DNA of 64,000 nt. It comes from Pseudomonadota bacterium. Lineage in GTDB: Bacteria; Myxococcota_A; UBA796; GCA-2862545. The translations under genes were made by a program, and so were the position numbers. Shown here piece by piece: positions 1-8,655 of the stretch (the stretch's first letter is position 1; each line of letters begins with the position of its first letter). Location of the stretch: NCBI GenBank assembly GCA_023954855.1, contig JAGSGY010000004.1:82918-146917 (forward strand), read 5' to 3'. The notes below the pieces were generated by a model. The model worked only from the letters and a program-made list of their open reading frames with translations. It searched no databases and had not been told where the DNA came from.

Positions 1-2
1 TC

Positions 3-431
3 GAGCACACCTGTCAGCGCACCACGCTCACCGAAGCCAAGTGCTGGGGCGTCGACACAGTCGGGCAGACGGGCGTCGACGGAAGCGGAACCGTCAGTGA
101 TGCCGACCGAGTGACCGCCATCTCCTCGGGCGTCTCCGCTCTTGTGAGCGGCACCCACCACGTGTGCGCACTTCTCGATGACGCCACCGTCTCTTGCTGG
201 GGCGACAACAGCATGGGTCAGCTCGGGCGAGGCACCGTAAACGACCCCACTTTTGCCACCACACCGGCCGCTGTACCTGGGCTGACCGCCGTGCAGTCGA
301 TCGCTGCCGGCGATGGGTTCACCTGCGCAGCCCTCGAGGATGGCGAGGTGAAGTGCTGGGGTGAAGGCACCGACGGACAGCTTCAAGGCACCGCCGACAG
401 CGCAACTCCCACCGCCCTCAATCTTCCCTGA
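3..431 (+). CDS. RCC1-repeat protein, C-terminal fragment
   Basis: The reading frame is open from base 3, so the 5' end lies outside the window. The visible part holds about three regulator-of-chromosome-condensation (RCC1) type blades, each with the pattern G-x-x-H/F-x-C-A/Q ... V-x-C-W-G-x-x-x-x-G-Q-L/T (for example HHVCALLDD...VSCWGDNSMGQLG and GFTCAALED...VKCWGEG). The paired Cys and the CWG signature are typical of secreted bacterial RCC1 proteins, which fold as beta-propellers. No enzymatic function can be inferred. It ends at a TGA and its last 14 bases overlap the 3' end of the convergent lipoprotein gene. The family assignment is firm; the role is unknown. Confidence 0.85.
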   Translation, partial: EHTCQRTTLTEAKCWGVDTVGQTGVDGSGTVSDADRVTAISSGVSALVSGTHHVCALLDDATVSCWGDNSMGQLGRGTVNDPTFATTPAAVPGLTAVQSIAAGDGFTCAALEDGEVKCWGEGTDGQLQGTADSATPTALNLP

Positions 432-927
432 TCACCACGTGAATCTGCGCGGGCAATCGCTGCCCATCCGGCGCGTTCGCCAGCAGATGAACCACGGGAA
501 GCTGAAGCGTCCACTCCCCGGTGTGGATGCCCGTGGCGGCGCCGGTGAACCGCTCCAGGCTCGACCCAAGGGCCAGAAAGCCATCCTCGTCTGGGGCGCT
601 GGCACCGAGCGTTCCATCGGGATGAAGGAACACTTCTACCCCGTCAAAATCGATGGTCGGCGGTTGCTCGAGCCCCCACGACAGCGTGGCGCAGCCCTGA
701 ATCGGCTGGTCGGTCGGACAGTCCTGCGACTGCACCCGGCCCGGATGGCCCTGATCGACGATCTCGATGCGCAGCCCAGCACCCGCAGCCGGCGCGCTTC
801 CAGAAGCGGTCGCGACGTACACCGCGCCTGACTCGTCCCCGACCTCGACCTGAAACTCCGCGAGCGGCGGGAGCTCGTTCGCCGAATCAGTGGGCGCTGG
901 CGCACATGCGAGCAGGAAGAACAGCAT
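418..927 (-). CDS. Predicted lipoprotein, unknown function
   Basis: This 169-residue protein begins MLFFLLACAPAP, giving a lipobox (L-L-A-C) with Cys at residue 8, followed by a Ser/Pro/Ala-rich linker and an acidic soluble domain with two more Cys (CPTDQPIQGC). It is probably a lipid-anchored envelope protein. The signal peptide is unusually short and has no basic n-region. An in-frame TAG four codons upstream (937-939) prevents a longer start in this frame, so a frameshift or a very short signal are the alternatives. The 3' end overlaps the convergent RCC1 gene by 14 bases. I recognise no domain. Confidence 0.6.
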   Translation of the reverse strand: MLFFLLACAPAPTDSANELPPLAEFQVEVGDESGAVYVATASGSAPAAGAGLRIEIVDQGHPGRVQSQDCPTDQPIQGCATLSWGLEQPPTIDFDGVEVFLHPDGTLGASAPDEDGFLALGSSLERFTGAATGIHTGEWTLQLPVVHLLANAPDGQRLPAQIHVVIRED

Positions 928-977
928 TCTCTGGTTCTACTCCTCACCGAAGTGAAGCGCACCCCGTAGGATGAGGC

Positions 978-1616
978 ATGGAAGACATCCTGTTTCTTGC
1001 CGTGTTCTTCGGAACACCCGTTCTCATGGTCCTCGCCCTGCTCTGGGTCGGCGTGCGCGCACTTCGAGCCCGCATGGCCTACGGCTCGGCATTGAGCGCT
1101 GGGTGGACCTCACTGACCGAGGACGAGCTGCGCCACCGCCTGCACGACTTCCCGCCCCTGCTTCGCGACAAAGCGCGGGCCGACCGCATCGCGAGTCGGA
1201 CCGTCCGCGGCACCGAGATCCTGGTCGCCCGCTATGCGTGGTCATCGTCAGGACCGGCAGGTCAGCGGTTTGGACGGCGGCAGGCCTGGCTGGTCGTCCC
1301 GATGCGAGGCCAAGTGCCGCACGCCATCGTGGCGAAGCGTGCCGGCGGTCTACTCGAAGCCGCTGCCGAAAGCCTCGCCGGTGGTGCACGCACCGACCTC
1401 GGCCAGGACTGGGAGTGGGCACGCGTCTCTGGACCGGCCGATGCGGGATGGTTCACCGGCCAGCGCGCCGCCGGACTCGAGGCCGTGATGGACGCCGCCG
1501 ACGAGGTTTGGCTGCACGGCAGGTTCGCGGTGTTCGCGAAGCCCGAAGAGGCCCACCCGACCCTGCTCGACGACGCCGAGGTGCTCAGCGACGCCCTTGC
1601 CGAGGCACTCGACTAG
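978..1616 (+). CDS. Hypothetical membrane-anchored protein
   Basis: This 212-residue protein has one strong N-terminal transmembrane helix (about residues 4-27) followed by a mainly soluble, Ala/Arg/Asp-rich domain. The ATG is preceded by a weak purine-rich stretch (GTAGGATGAGGC). A long Arg-rich reading frame overlaps it in another frame but has the composition of a shadow, so this frame was preferred: it has a plausible membrane helix and balanced amino-acid use. It ends in CTAG, sharing its stop with the convergent polyphosphate kinase gene. I recognise no domain and offer no function. Confidence 0.6.
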   Translation: MEDILFLAVFFGTPVLMVLALLWVGVRALRARMAYGSALSAGWTSLTEDELRHRLHDFPPLLRDKARADRIASRTVRGTEILVARYAWSSSGPAGQRFGRRQAWLVVPMRGQVPHAIVAKRAGGLLEAAAESLAGGARTDLGQDWEWARVSGPADAGWFTGQRAAGLEAVMDAADEVWLHGRFAVFAKPEEAHPTLLDDAEVLSDALAEALD

Positions 1617-2518
1617 CGAGCCGCCCTCATCCGCTCGAATTCCTCATCCCCACGCACACACACTTCCGGGTTGCGCTCGAAGTCGAGAGTGCGCGACCGT
1701 CCCCGGTACTTGATCGTGCGGAGGATCAGCTTCATCGTCTCGAGGCGCGCGAGGTGCTTGCTGTCGGAGCGAATGACCCACCACGGCGTCTTGTCCGTGT
1801 GCGTGCGGCGTAGCAGCTCGTACTTCTTCTCGGTGAACTCTTCCCAGAGATCCTGGGCCTGCAGGTCGACCTCAGAGAGCTTCCAGGCGCGAAGCGGGTC
1901 GGCGGCGCGACGGTCAAAGCGCTTGGCCTGCTCGGCCTTCGACACCGAGAAGTAGAGCTTGAGCAGCGTGGTCTGACCATCGGCGATGAAGCTCTCTTCG
2001 TAGTTCGTCACCTTGTTCATGAACTGCCGATACTGCTTCGGCGTGCAGAAGCCCATGACCGGCTCGACCATCGCGCGGTTGTACCAGCTGCGGTCGAACA
2101 TCACGACCTCTCCCGCATGCGGGAACTGCTCGATGTACCGCTTCATGTGAAGCTCGGTCTGTTGATGCTCGGACGGCTTGCCGAGCGCCACGACGCGGTA
2201 GTGTTTCTCGTTCATGTACCGGCTGACCCGACGGATCGTGCCGCCCTTGCCCGAGGCATCGCGCCCGTCGAACAGGATGATGGCCTTGTGACCATGCTTC
2301 TCGACATGCGTCTGCATCTTGATCAGCTCGGCCTGATAGGGCTTGAGCGCCTCGGACTCGTAGTGGCTGCGCAGAGCGGCCCGCAAGATGCGGTTGCGCT
2401 GCCGGCGGTCCAAGCCCTGCACGACCTTGCGAAGGGCGTCACGGTCCGGGTGTTCATCCAGGTGCAAACCGTCGAGGGCGGCCTGCACACGAGTAGCGAA
2501 TCGGTTTGTAGTAGCCAT
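1613..2518 (-). CDS. ppk2: Polyphosphate kinase 2 family protein
   Basis: PPK2 enzymes transfer phosphate between inorganic polyphosphate and nucleotides, usually making NTP or NDP from polyphosphate. This 301-residue protein has the family P-loop (DGRDASGKGGT, residues 84-94), the Walker B region FDRSWYNRA (about 141-149) and a Lys/Arg-rich lid. Its length fits a one-domain PPK2. The start is placed at the ATG giving MATTNRF; a longer frame adds 23 residues that do not look conserved. It is transcribed divergently from a second ppk2 across 120 bp, so the two may share regulation. The subclass (ADP-, AMP- or GDP-specific) cannot be read reliably by eye. The gene ends in the shared CTAG. Confidence 0.92.
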   Translation of the reverse strand: MATTNRFATRVQAALDGLHLDEHPDRDALRKVVQGLDRRQRNRILRAALRSHYESEALKPYQAELIKMQTHVEKHGHKAIILFDGRDASGKGGTIRRVSRYMNEKHYRVVALGKPSEHQQTELHMKRYIEQFPHAGEVVMFDRSWYNRAMVEPVMGFCTPKQYRQFMNKVTNYEESFIADGQTTLLKLYFSVSKAEQAKRFDRRAADPLRAWKLSEVDLQAQDLWEEFTEKKYELLRRTHTDKTPWWVIRSDSKHLARLETMKLILRTIKYRGRSRTLDFERNPEVCVRGDEEFERMRAAR

Positions 2519-2638
2519 ACACACAATGTAGTGACTGACGGCCCGTATGAAACCGGCTGCATCACCCTGCTGCGCGGATCGCCGCATCCATCCGCACTGC
2601 CTTAGGCTTTGTATTCCAAGCAGCCCGAGGGAGCAGCC

Positions 2639-3487
2639 ATGACCGACCCACAGCTACCCGCTCAGTACACCAAGAAGGGCAAGCTGAATGCCCGCTACTA
2701 CGAGCGTGAGCTGCAGCTCCTCCAGACCGAGCTCGTGCGCTTGCAGTACTGGATTCGCGCCCAGGGCGAGCGCGTCGTCATCATCTTCGAGGGACGCGAC
2801 GCTGCCGGCAAGGGCGGCACCATCAAGCGCATTGCCGAGTGCCTCAATCCCCGCGGCGCCACCATCGTCGCGCTCAACACGCCCACGGAGCGCGAGCGGA
2901 CGCAGTGGTACTTCCAGCGCTACGTGACGCATCTTCCCGCCGCTGGCGAGATCGTGATGTTCGACCGCAGCTGGTACAACCGCGCCGGCGTCGAGCGCGT
3001 GATGGGCTTCTGCACCGATGCCGAATACGACGACTTCATGCGGGCGTGTCCGCGCTTCGAGAACTTGCTGGTGCGCTCGGGCATCAAGGTGATCAAGTAC
3101 TGGTTCTCGGTGAGCGCCGAAGAACAAGAGCGCCGCTTCCAGTCCCGCATTCACAACACGACCAAGCGGTGGAAGATTAGCCCCATGGACCTCGAGTCCC
3201 GCAAGCGCTGGGTGGACTACTCACGCGCCAAGGACGCAATGTTCGAGCACACGGACACCAAGCTCGCGCCCTGGACCGTGGTCCCTTCCGACGACAAGAA
3301 GCGTGCCCGGCTGAACTGCATCCGACACCTGCTCGCCCAGTTCGACTACCAAGACCTGGTCCCCGGCCCGATTGACCTGCCGCCCCGCGTCGAAGCGACC
3401 GGCTACATGCGCCCGCCGCAGGACGAGCAGACCTTCGTGCCCGACTGTTACCCGAAGCCCGAAGCCTCAGACGCCGACGGCAACTAG
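2639..3487 (+). CDS. ppk2: Polyphosphate kinase 2 family protein (second copy)
   Basis: This 282-residue PPK2 carries P-loop EGRDAAGKGGT (residues 51-61) and FDRSWYNRAGVERVMGF (from about residue 108). It differs from its divergent neighbour by lacking the roughly 30-residue N-terminal extension and by a longer acidic and proline-containing C-terminus. A Shine-Dalgarno-like GAGGGAG lies just before the ATG; the frame extends 10 codons further upstream but without a ribosome site. Two divergent PPK2 paralogues suggest division of labour, for instance ATP versus GTP synthesis or different phosphorylation steps. That is inference. A ppx gene lies 17 kb away. Confidence 0.93.
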   Translation: MTDPQLPAQYTKKGKLNARYYERELQLLQTELVRLQYWIRAQGERVVIIFEGRDAAGKGGTIKRIAECLNPRGATIVALNTPTERERTQWYFQRYVTHLPAAGEIVMFDRSWYNRAGVERVMGFCTDAEYDDFMRACPRFENLLVRSGIKVIKYWFSVSAEEQERRFQSRIHNTTKRWKISPMDLESRKRWVDYSRAKDAMFEHTDTKLAPWTVVPSDDKKRARLNCIRHLLAQFDYQDLVPGPIDLPPRVEATGYMRPPQDEQTFVPDCYPKPEASDADGN

Positions 3488-3505
3488 GGTTCTGGCACCC
3501 AAAAG

Positions 3506-3519
3506 TGAAACATGTTCTA
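3506..3519. promoter_or_regulatory. KstR-type 14-bp palindromic operator candidate
   Basis: TGAAACATGTTCTA matches the pattern TnnAACnnGTTnnA, the consensus published for the TetR-family regulator KstR that controls sterol catabolism in actinobacteria. It lies 25 nt before the start of the dehydratase/SDR operon. A second copy, differing at two of the unconstrained positions, lies at 12189-12202 before the acyl-CoA dehydrogenase operon at nearly the same distance. No TetR gene is in the window. That it is an operator is inference. Confidence 0.6.
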
Positions 3520-3544
3520 TTTGCGCTCCCAGCAAGGAGCGCAA

Positions 3545-3997
3545 ATGGTGGCCCCAGAATCCCTCGGTGCCGAGGGCAAGCCCTTCGAGATGGACGTCGA
3601 GCGCGGCAAGATCGGTGAATTCGCCCGTGCCGTACACGCGAAGCACGCCAGCCACTGGCAGGGCGACCACCCGGTGGTTCCGGCGACCTTCCTGACCACG
3701 CAGTTCTTCTGGGAAGAGCGCGTGGATGGCGCCAATCCGTGGGACTTGGTGCAGATGAGCCAGAAGCGCGGCATGCACGCCGAGCAGGAATACATCTTCC
3801 ATGGGCCCCCGCCGCGCGCCGGCGACCGACTGTTTGCCCGGTCGAAGATCACCGACATCTGGGAGAAGCAGTCGCGTAGCGCCGGCACCTTGACCTTCGT
3901 GAAGATGGTCACCGAGTTCCGCGATGCCGACGGCAACCTCCGCGCCGAGGCCATCCTCACCGGCGTCGAGACCGCCAAGCCACCGGAGGCCTCATGA
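3545..3997 (+). CDS. FAS1-type/MaoC N-terminal-like acyl dehydratase subunit
   Basis: This 150-residue protein resembles hot-dog-fold dehydratases of the FAS1-DH/HadA type, which act on 3-hydroxyacyl or enoyl thioesters. It includes the block RGKIGEFARAVHAKHASHW...VVPATFLTTQFFW and a GDRL turn near the middle. It lacks the D-x(4)-H hydratase-2 motif, which is present in the next gene, so the two probably form a heteromeric dehydratase/hydratase. The start is the ATG after AAGGAG at 6-nt spacing; a longer frame would begin inside the upstream palindrome. The stop overlaps the next start (ATGA). The exact substrate is unknown; fatty-acid or steroid side-chain intermediates are possible. Confidence 0.75.
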   Translation: MVAPESLGAEGKPFEMDVERGKIGEFARAVHAKHASHWQGDHPVVPATFLTTQFFWEERVDGANPWDLVQMSQKRGMHAEQEYIFHGPPPRAGDRLFARSKITDIWEKQSRSAGTLTFVKMVTEFRDADGNLRAEAILTGVETAKPPEAS

Positions 3998-4389
3998 ACA
4001 CGCCCGAACCGCGGACCTTCGGCCCCGTCACCCGCACCGACTTCGTGCGCTACCAGGGCGCCTCTGGGGACATGAACCCCGTTCACCACGACGAGCCCTT
4101 CGCCAAGAATGCGGGCTTTCCGGCTCCCCTCGGAGTGGGCATGTTTCCCGCGGGCGTCATGGCCTCCTGGGCTACCGACTGGCTCGGCCCCGACAACGTG
4201 CGCCGCACCCGCATTCGCTGGAAAGCCCCCGTCTTCCCAGACGACCAGCTCACGGTCACTGGCTCCATCGCCAAAGAGTACGACGAAGACGGCGAGGCCC
4301 GCATCGATCTCGAGCTCGCGGTCAGCAAGGCCGACGGCCAGGTCGTCGTGCAGGGCTGGATGACCTTCGTGCGTCCGGAGGGGCTGTGA
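3994..4389 (+). CDS. MaoC-like acyl dehydratase/enoyl-CoA hydratase subunit
   Basis: This 131-residue one-domain MaoC protein carries the catalytic hydratase-2 motif in YQGASGDMNPVHHDE (Asp, then His five residues later). Its length fits HadB or ChsH1-like subunits. It begins with ATGA overlapping the preceding dehydratase subunit and ends with GTGA overlapping the SDR gene, so the three are almost certainly co-transcribed and translationally coupled. Together they could hydrate an enoyl thioester and then oxidise the hydroxyacyl product or run the reverse reaction. A KstR-type palindrome before the operon favours acyl-CoA catabolism, but biosynthesis is not excluded. Confidence 0.85.
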   Translation: MNTPEPRTFGPVTRTDFVRYQGASGDMNPVHHDEPFAKNAGFPAPLGVGMFPAGVMASWATDWLGPDNVRRTRIRWKAPVFPDDQLTVTGSIAKEYDEDGEARIDLELAVSKADGQVVVQGWMTFVRPEGL

Positions 4390-5102
4390 GCGTCGTCCTC
4401 GTCACTGGAGGGACCCGAGGCATCGGCCTGGCCATCGCCGATGCGTTCGCCGCGGGCGGTCACACCGTCGCCGTCTGCGCACGCCGGCCCGTTGAGGGCG
4501 GCGTTCACGCCTTCTTCGCCGCTGACCTTCGTGAACCCGAGGCCTGCGCGGCCCTGATCGACGAGGTCGTCGCGAAGTTCGGTCGACTTGACGTGCTCGT
4601 CAACAACGCGGGCGGCTCACCGGCCGCCGACGCTGCGACCATGTCTCCGCGCTTCTCGGACAAGATCGTGAAGCTCAACCTGATGGCGCCGTTCTGGCTC
4701 TCCCAGCAGGCCAACGCGGTCATGCAGAAACAGGACGACGGCGGTGTCATCGTCAACATCGCCAGTGTCAGCGGCATTCGCGCGTCACCCGGCACTTCAG
4801 CCTACGGCGCGGCCAAGGCCGGTCTGCTCTCGCTCACGAAGACCCTGGCGGTCGAGTGGGCCCCGAAGGTGCGCGTCGCTGCCGTCACCCCGGGCCTGAT
4901 CGCCACCGAGTACGCAAAAGACCACTACCCCGACTTCGACGCCATCGCGGCGACCGTCCCCGCCGGACGCTTCGGCACCCCCGAAGACGTCGCCAACGCG
5001 ACCGTCTTCTTGGCGTCGCCTGCTGCGGCCTATGCGAGCGGCACGAACCTGGTGCTCGACGGTGGCGGCGAGTGGCCCGCGTTCTTGCGGCCGAAGGGCT
5101 AG
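4386..5102 (+). CDS. Short-chain dehydrogenase/reductase
   Basis: This NAD(P)-dependent oxidoreductase of about 238 residues shows the classical SDR marks: TGGTRGIG cofactor motif near the N-terminus, NNAG, and the catalytic Ser (IASVSG) and YGAAK (Tyr and Lys). It starts at a GTG overlapping the stop of the MaoC gene (GTGA). A much longer open frame upstream is out-of-frame read-through of the dehydratase genes and was discarded. Its partners imply oxidation or reduction of a 3-hydroxy/3-keto acyl thioester. An FabG-type biosynthetic role is the main alternative. Confidence 0.88.
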   Translation: MSVVLVTGGTRGIGLAIADAFAAGGHTVAVCARRPVEGGVHAFFAADLREPEACAALIDEVVAKFGRLDVLVNNAGGSPAADAATMSPRFSDKIVKLNLMAPFWLSQQANAVMQKQDDGGVIVNIASVSGIRASPGTSAYGAAKAGLLSLTKTLAVEWAPKVRVAAVTPGLIATEYAKDHYPDFDAIAATVPAGRFGTPEDVANATVFLASPAAAYASGTNLVLDGGGEWPAFLRPKG

Positions 5103-5195
5103 GGTCAACGTTACCGGCGGTTTCCTAAGAACTGTAAAGACGCCAAATCTCTAGCCTCCTGTTCCGTCTTCACGAGCAGCCACCAAGGAGGCCCG

Positions 5196-5513
5196 ATGCG
5201 AACCCTGATTGCCCTGACCCTGCTCACCTTCGCCCCCAACGCCCTCGCCCACCAGGGCAACCCGCGACATGCCCACGCGAAGAAGGCATGCATCGCCGAC
5301 CAACGCGAGGATGTGCGCGATCACCGCGAAGACGTCCGCGACCACCGCGAAGACGTCCGTGACCGACGTGAAGACATCCGCGACGCGCGCACGGACACCG
5401 GTCCCGCGGACCGACGCGAGGACGTGCGCGATGCCCGAGAAGACGTCCGTGATGCCCGAGAAGACGTGCGCGACCGCCGAGAAGATCGGCACGACCGCAA
5501 GCACGGATGCTGA
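5196..5513 (+). CDS. Small secreted protein with REDVRD heptad repeats
   Basis: This 105-residue protein has a signal peptide (residues 1-18, ending ALA) and then a highly charged region made almost entirely of seven-residue units R-E-D-V/I-R-D-H/R/A: four copies, a short TDTGPAD break, then three copies plus a degenerate one. A single Val or Ile every seven residues among alternating Arg and Asp suggests a solvent-exposed helix or low-stability coiled coil. It has one Cys near the start of the repeats and a C-terminal Cys. A good ribosome site (AAGGAGG) precedes the ATG. I do not recognise the family; an envelope spacer or metal/polyanion-binding protein would be guesses. Confidence 0.75.
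   Translation: MRTLIALTLLTFAPNALAHQGNPRHAHAKKACIADQREDVRDHREDVRDHREDVRDRREDIRDARTDTGPADRREDVRDAREDVRDAREDVRDRREDRHDRKHGC
5304..5498 (+). repeat. 21-bp tandem coding repeats
   Basis: The repeats encode the REDVRD units of the small secreted protein. Copies are near-identical at the DNA level (CGCGAAGACGTCCGCGACCAC type), which implies recent amplification or slippage. Two blocks are separated by a non-repeat stretch of about 27 bp. Confidence 0.85.
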
Positions 5514-5520
5514 AACGAGA

Positions 5521-5550
5521 AGCGCCCGGAGGCCGAAGCCACCGGGCGCT
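5521..5550. terminator. Hairpin between convergent genes
   Basis: A perfect 9-bp stem, AGCGCCCGG ... CCGGGCGCT, with a 12-nt loop, lies between the REDVRD gene and aceA. There is no clear T-run, so it is a candidate bidirectional terminator or mRNA 3'-end stabiliser. It is the only obvious hairpin between convergent genes in the window. Confidence 0.6.
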
Positions 5551-5570
5551 GGATCCCAAGCGGTGTCGCT

Positions 5571-6833
5571 CTAGAACTGCTCGGCCTCGGTCGAGCCCTT
5601 CAGTGCCAGCGTCGAGGACCGGCCAGCCATGATGGTGTTCTTGATCGAGTCGAAGTAGCCGGTACCGACCTCGCGCTGGTGGCGAGTTGCGGTGTAGCCA
5701 TCGACCTCGGCGGCGAACTCGGCTTCCTGCAGCTCAGAGTAGGCCGACATGCCACGCTTGCTGTAGCCCTTGGCGAGCTGGAACATGCTGTGGTTCAGGC
5801 TGTGGAAGCCCGCGAGCGTGACGAACTGGAACTTGTAGCCCATCTTTCCGAGCTCAATCTGGAACTTGGCGATCTCGTCGTCGCTTAGGTACTTCTTCCA
5901 GTTGAAGGACGGCGAGCAGTTGTAGGCCAGCATCTTGCCGGGGAACTCGGCGTGGATGGCCTCGGCGAAGCGGCGAGCCTCCTCGAGGTTCGGCTTGCCC
6001 GTCTCACACCAGACGAGGTCGGCGTAGGGCGCGTAGGCGAGGCCTCGGGCGATGGCCTGGTCGAGGCCACCGACGGTGCGGTAGAAGCCCTCGGGCGTGC
6101 GCTCACCGGTCATGAACTTGTGGTCGCGCTCGTCGACGTCGGACATCAGCAGCTTGGCAGCGTTGGCGTCGGTGCGGGCGATGAGGATGGTCGGCACGTC
6201 GAGCACATCTGCGGCGAGGCGGGCGGCGGTGAGCGTGTTGATGAACGCGGAGGTGGGGACGAGCACCTTGCCACCGAGGTGACCACACTTCTTCTCAGCG
6301 GCGACCTGGTCCTCGAAGTGCACGCCAGAAGCGCCCGCTTCGATCATGCCCTTCATGAGCTCGTAGGCGTTGAGCGGTCCACCGAAGCCGGCCTCGGCAT
6401 CGGCGACGATGGGGGCGTACCAGTTGCGCTCGGCGCCGCCCTCGGCGTGCTCGACCTGGTCGGCGCGCTGCAGAGCCTGGTTGATCTTCTTCACGACCTG
6501 CGGCACCGAGTTGGCCGGGTAGAGCGACTGGTCGGGGTACATGTGGCCAGACATGTTGGCGTCGGCCGCGACCTGCCAACCGGACAGGTAGATGGCCTTG
6601 AGGCCAGCGCGAACCTGCTGGACAGCCTGGTTACCCGTGAGGGCGCCGAGAGCGTTGATGTAGTTCTCGGTGTGGAGGAGCTCCCAGAGACGACGGGCGC
6701 CGAGGGTCGCGAGCGTGTGCTCGATCTTCACGGAACCGCGAAGCTTCTCAACCTCTTCGTGGGTGTAGGTGCGGGTGATGCCATCGAAGCGACGGGCATG
6801 CAGGTCGGTGATCTTGTCGAGTGCAACGGACAT
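5571..6833 (-). CDS. aceA: Isocitrate lyase
   Basis: The enzyme cleaves isocitrate to glyoxylate and succinate, the first step of the glyoxylate bypass. The 420-residue product has the catalytic KKCGH (residues 181-185), the metal-binding ADAEAGFGG, the ARTDAN block and the C-terminal [10 protein letters not shown]. Length and motifs match the shorter bacterial isocitrate lyases. The start ATG (MSVALDK) follows malate synthase by 4 bp, so the two form an aceBA operon. A longer upstream frame reads into the aceB 3' end and was not used. The bypass implies growth on acetate, fatty acids or other C2-yielding substrates. Confidence 0.97.
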   Translation of the reverse strand: MSVALDKITDLHARRFDGITRTYTHEEVEKLRGSVKIEHTLATLGARRLWELLHTENYINALGALTGNQAVQQVRAGLKAIYLSGWQVAADANMSGHMYPDQSLYPANSVPQVVKKINQALQRADQVEHAEGGAERNWYAPIVADAEAGFGGPLNAYELMKGMIEAGASGVHFEDQVAAEKKCGHLGGKVLVPTSAFINTLTAARLAADVLDVPTILIARTDANAAKLLMSDVDERDHKFMTGERTPEGFYRTVGGLDQAIARGLAYAPYADLVWCETGKPNLEEARRFAEAIHAEFPGKMLAYNCSPSFNWKKYLSDDEIAKFQIELGKMGYKFQFVTLAGFHSLNHSMFQLAKGYSKRGMSAYSELQEAEFAAEVDGYTATRHQREVGTGYFDSIKNTIMAGRSSTLALKGSTEAEQF

Positions 6834-6837
6834 GGGC

Positions 6838-8442
<1,605 letters not shown>

Positions 8443-8655
8443 TGAATGAACTCCCATTCAGTGACTAGTAAATGATTCACTGATTTCAGGGCCAACCGCA
8501 AGGAACAGCACTGTGTCAGGGTGTAAGCCATGTAAATCACGACACAAGTGTGGCAGTCATGCTGTCAACGCAGTAAATTCACTTCACAGACCGCTGACAG
8601 AGACCTCGCCCGCAACAGCGTTGTTCTGCCCAGCTTTTTCGGACGGGAGGGCTTG
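8443..8655. promoter_or_regulatory. aceB/regulator divergent control region with repeats
   Basis: The 213-bp region holds two kinds of repeat. First, TGAATG-N6-CATTCA (8443-8460), an inverted repeat abutting aceB, followed by CAGTGA ... TCACTG arms. Second, three direct copies of GTAAAT followed by CAC: GTAAATGATTCAC (8468-8480), GTAAATCAC (8532-8540) and GTAAATTCAC (8573-8582). These are likely operators for the divergent XRE-family regulator, possibly with a TetR-type site; the assignment is inference. A GGGAGG ribosome site for the regulator lies at its end. Confidence 0.55.

Noticed and set aside
971..1813. 280-residue plus-strand frame
   Set aside because: Extreme Arg/Pro/Ala content, typical of a GC-rich shadow; the frame from 978 has a membrane helix and sensible composition, and the end runs antisense into ppk2.
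5304..5498. Possible CRISPR-like repeat array
   Set aside because: The 21-bp repeats are directly tandem with no spacers and encode a regular protein repeat in frame with a signal peptide.
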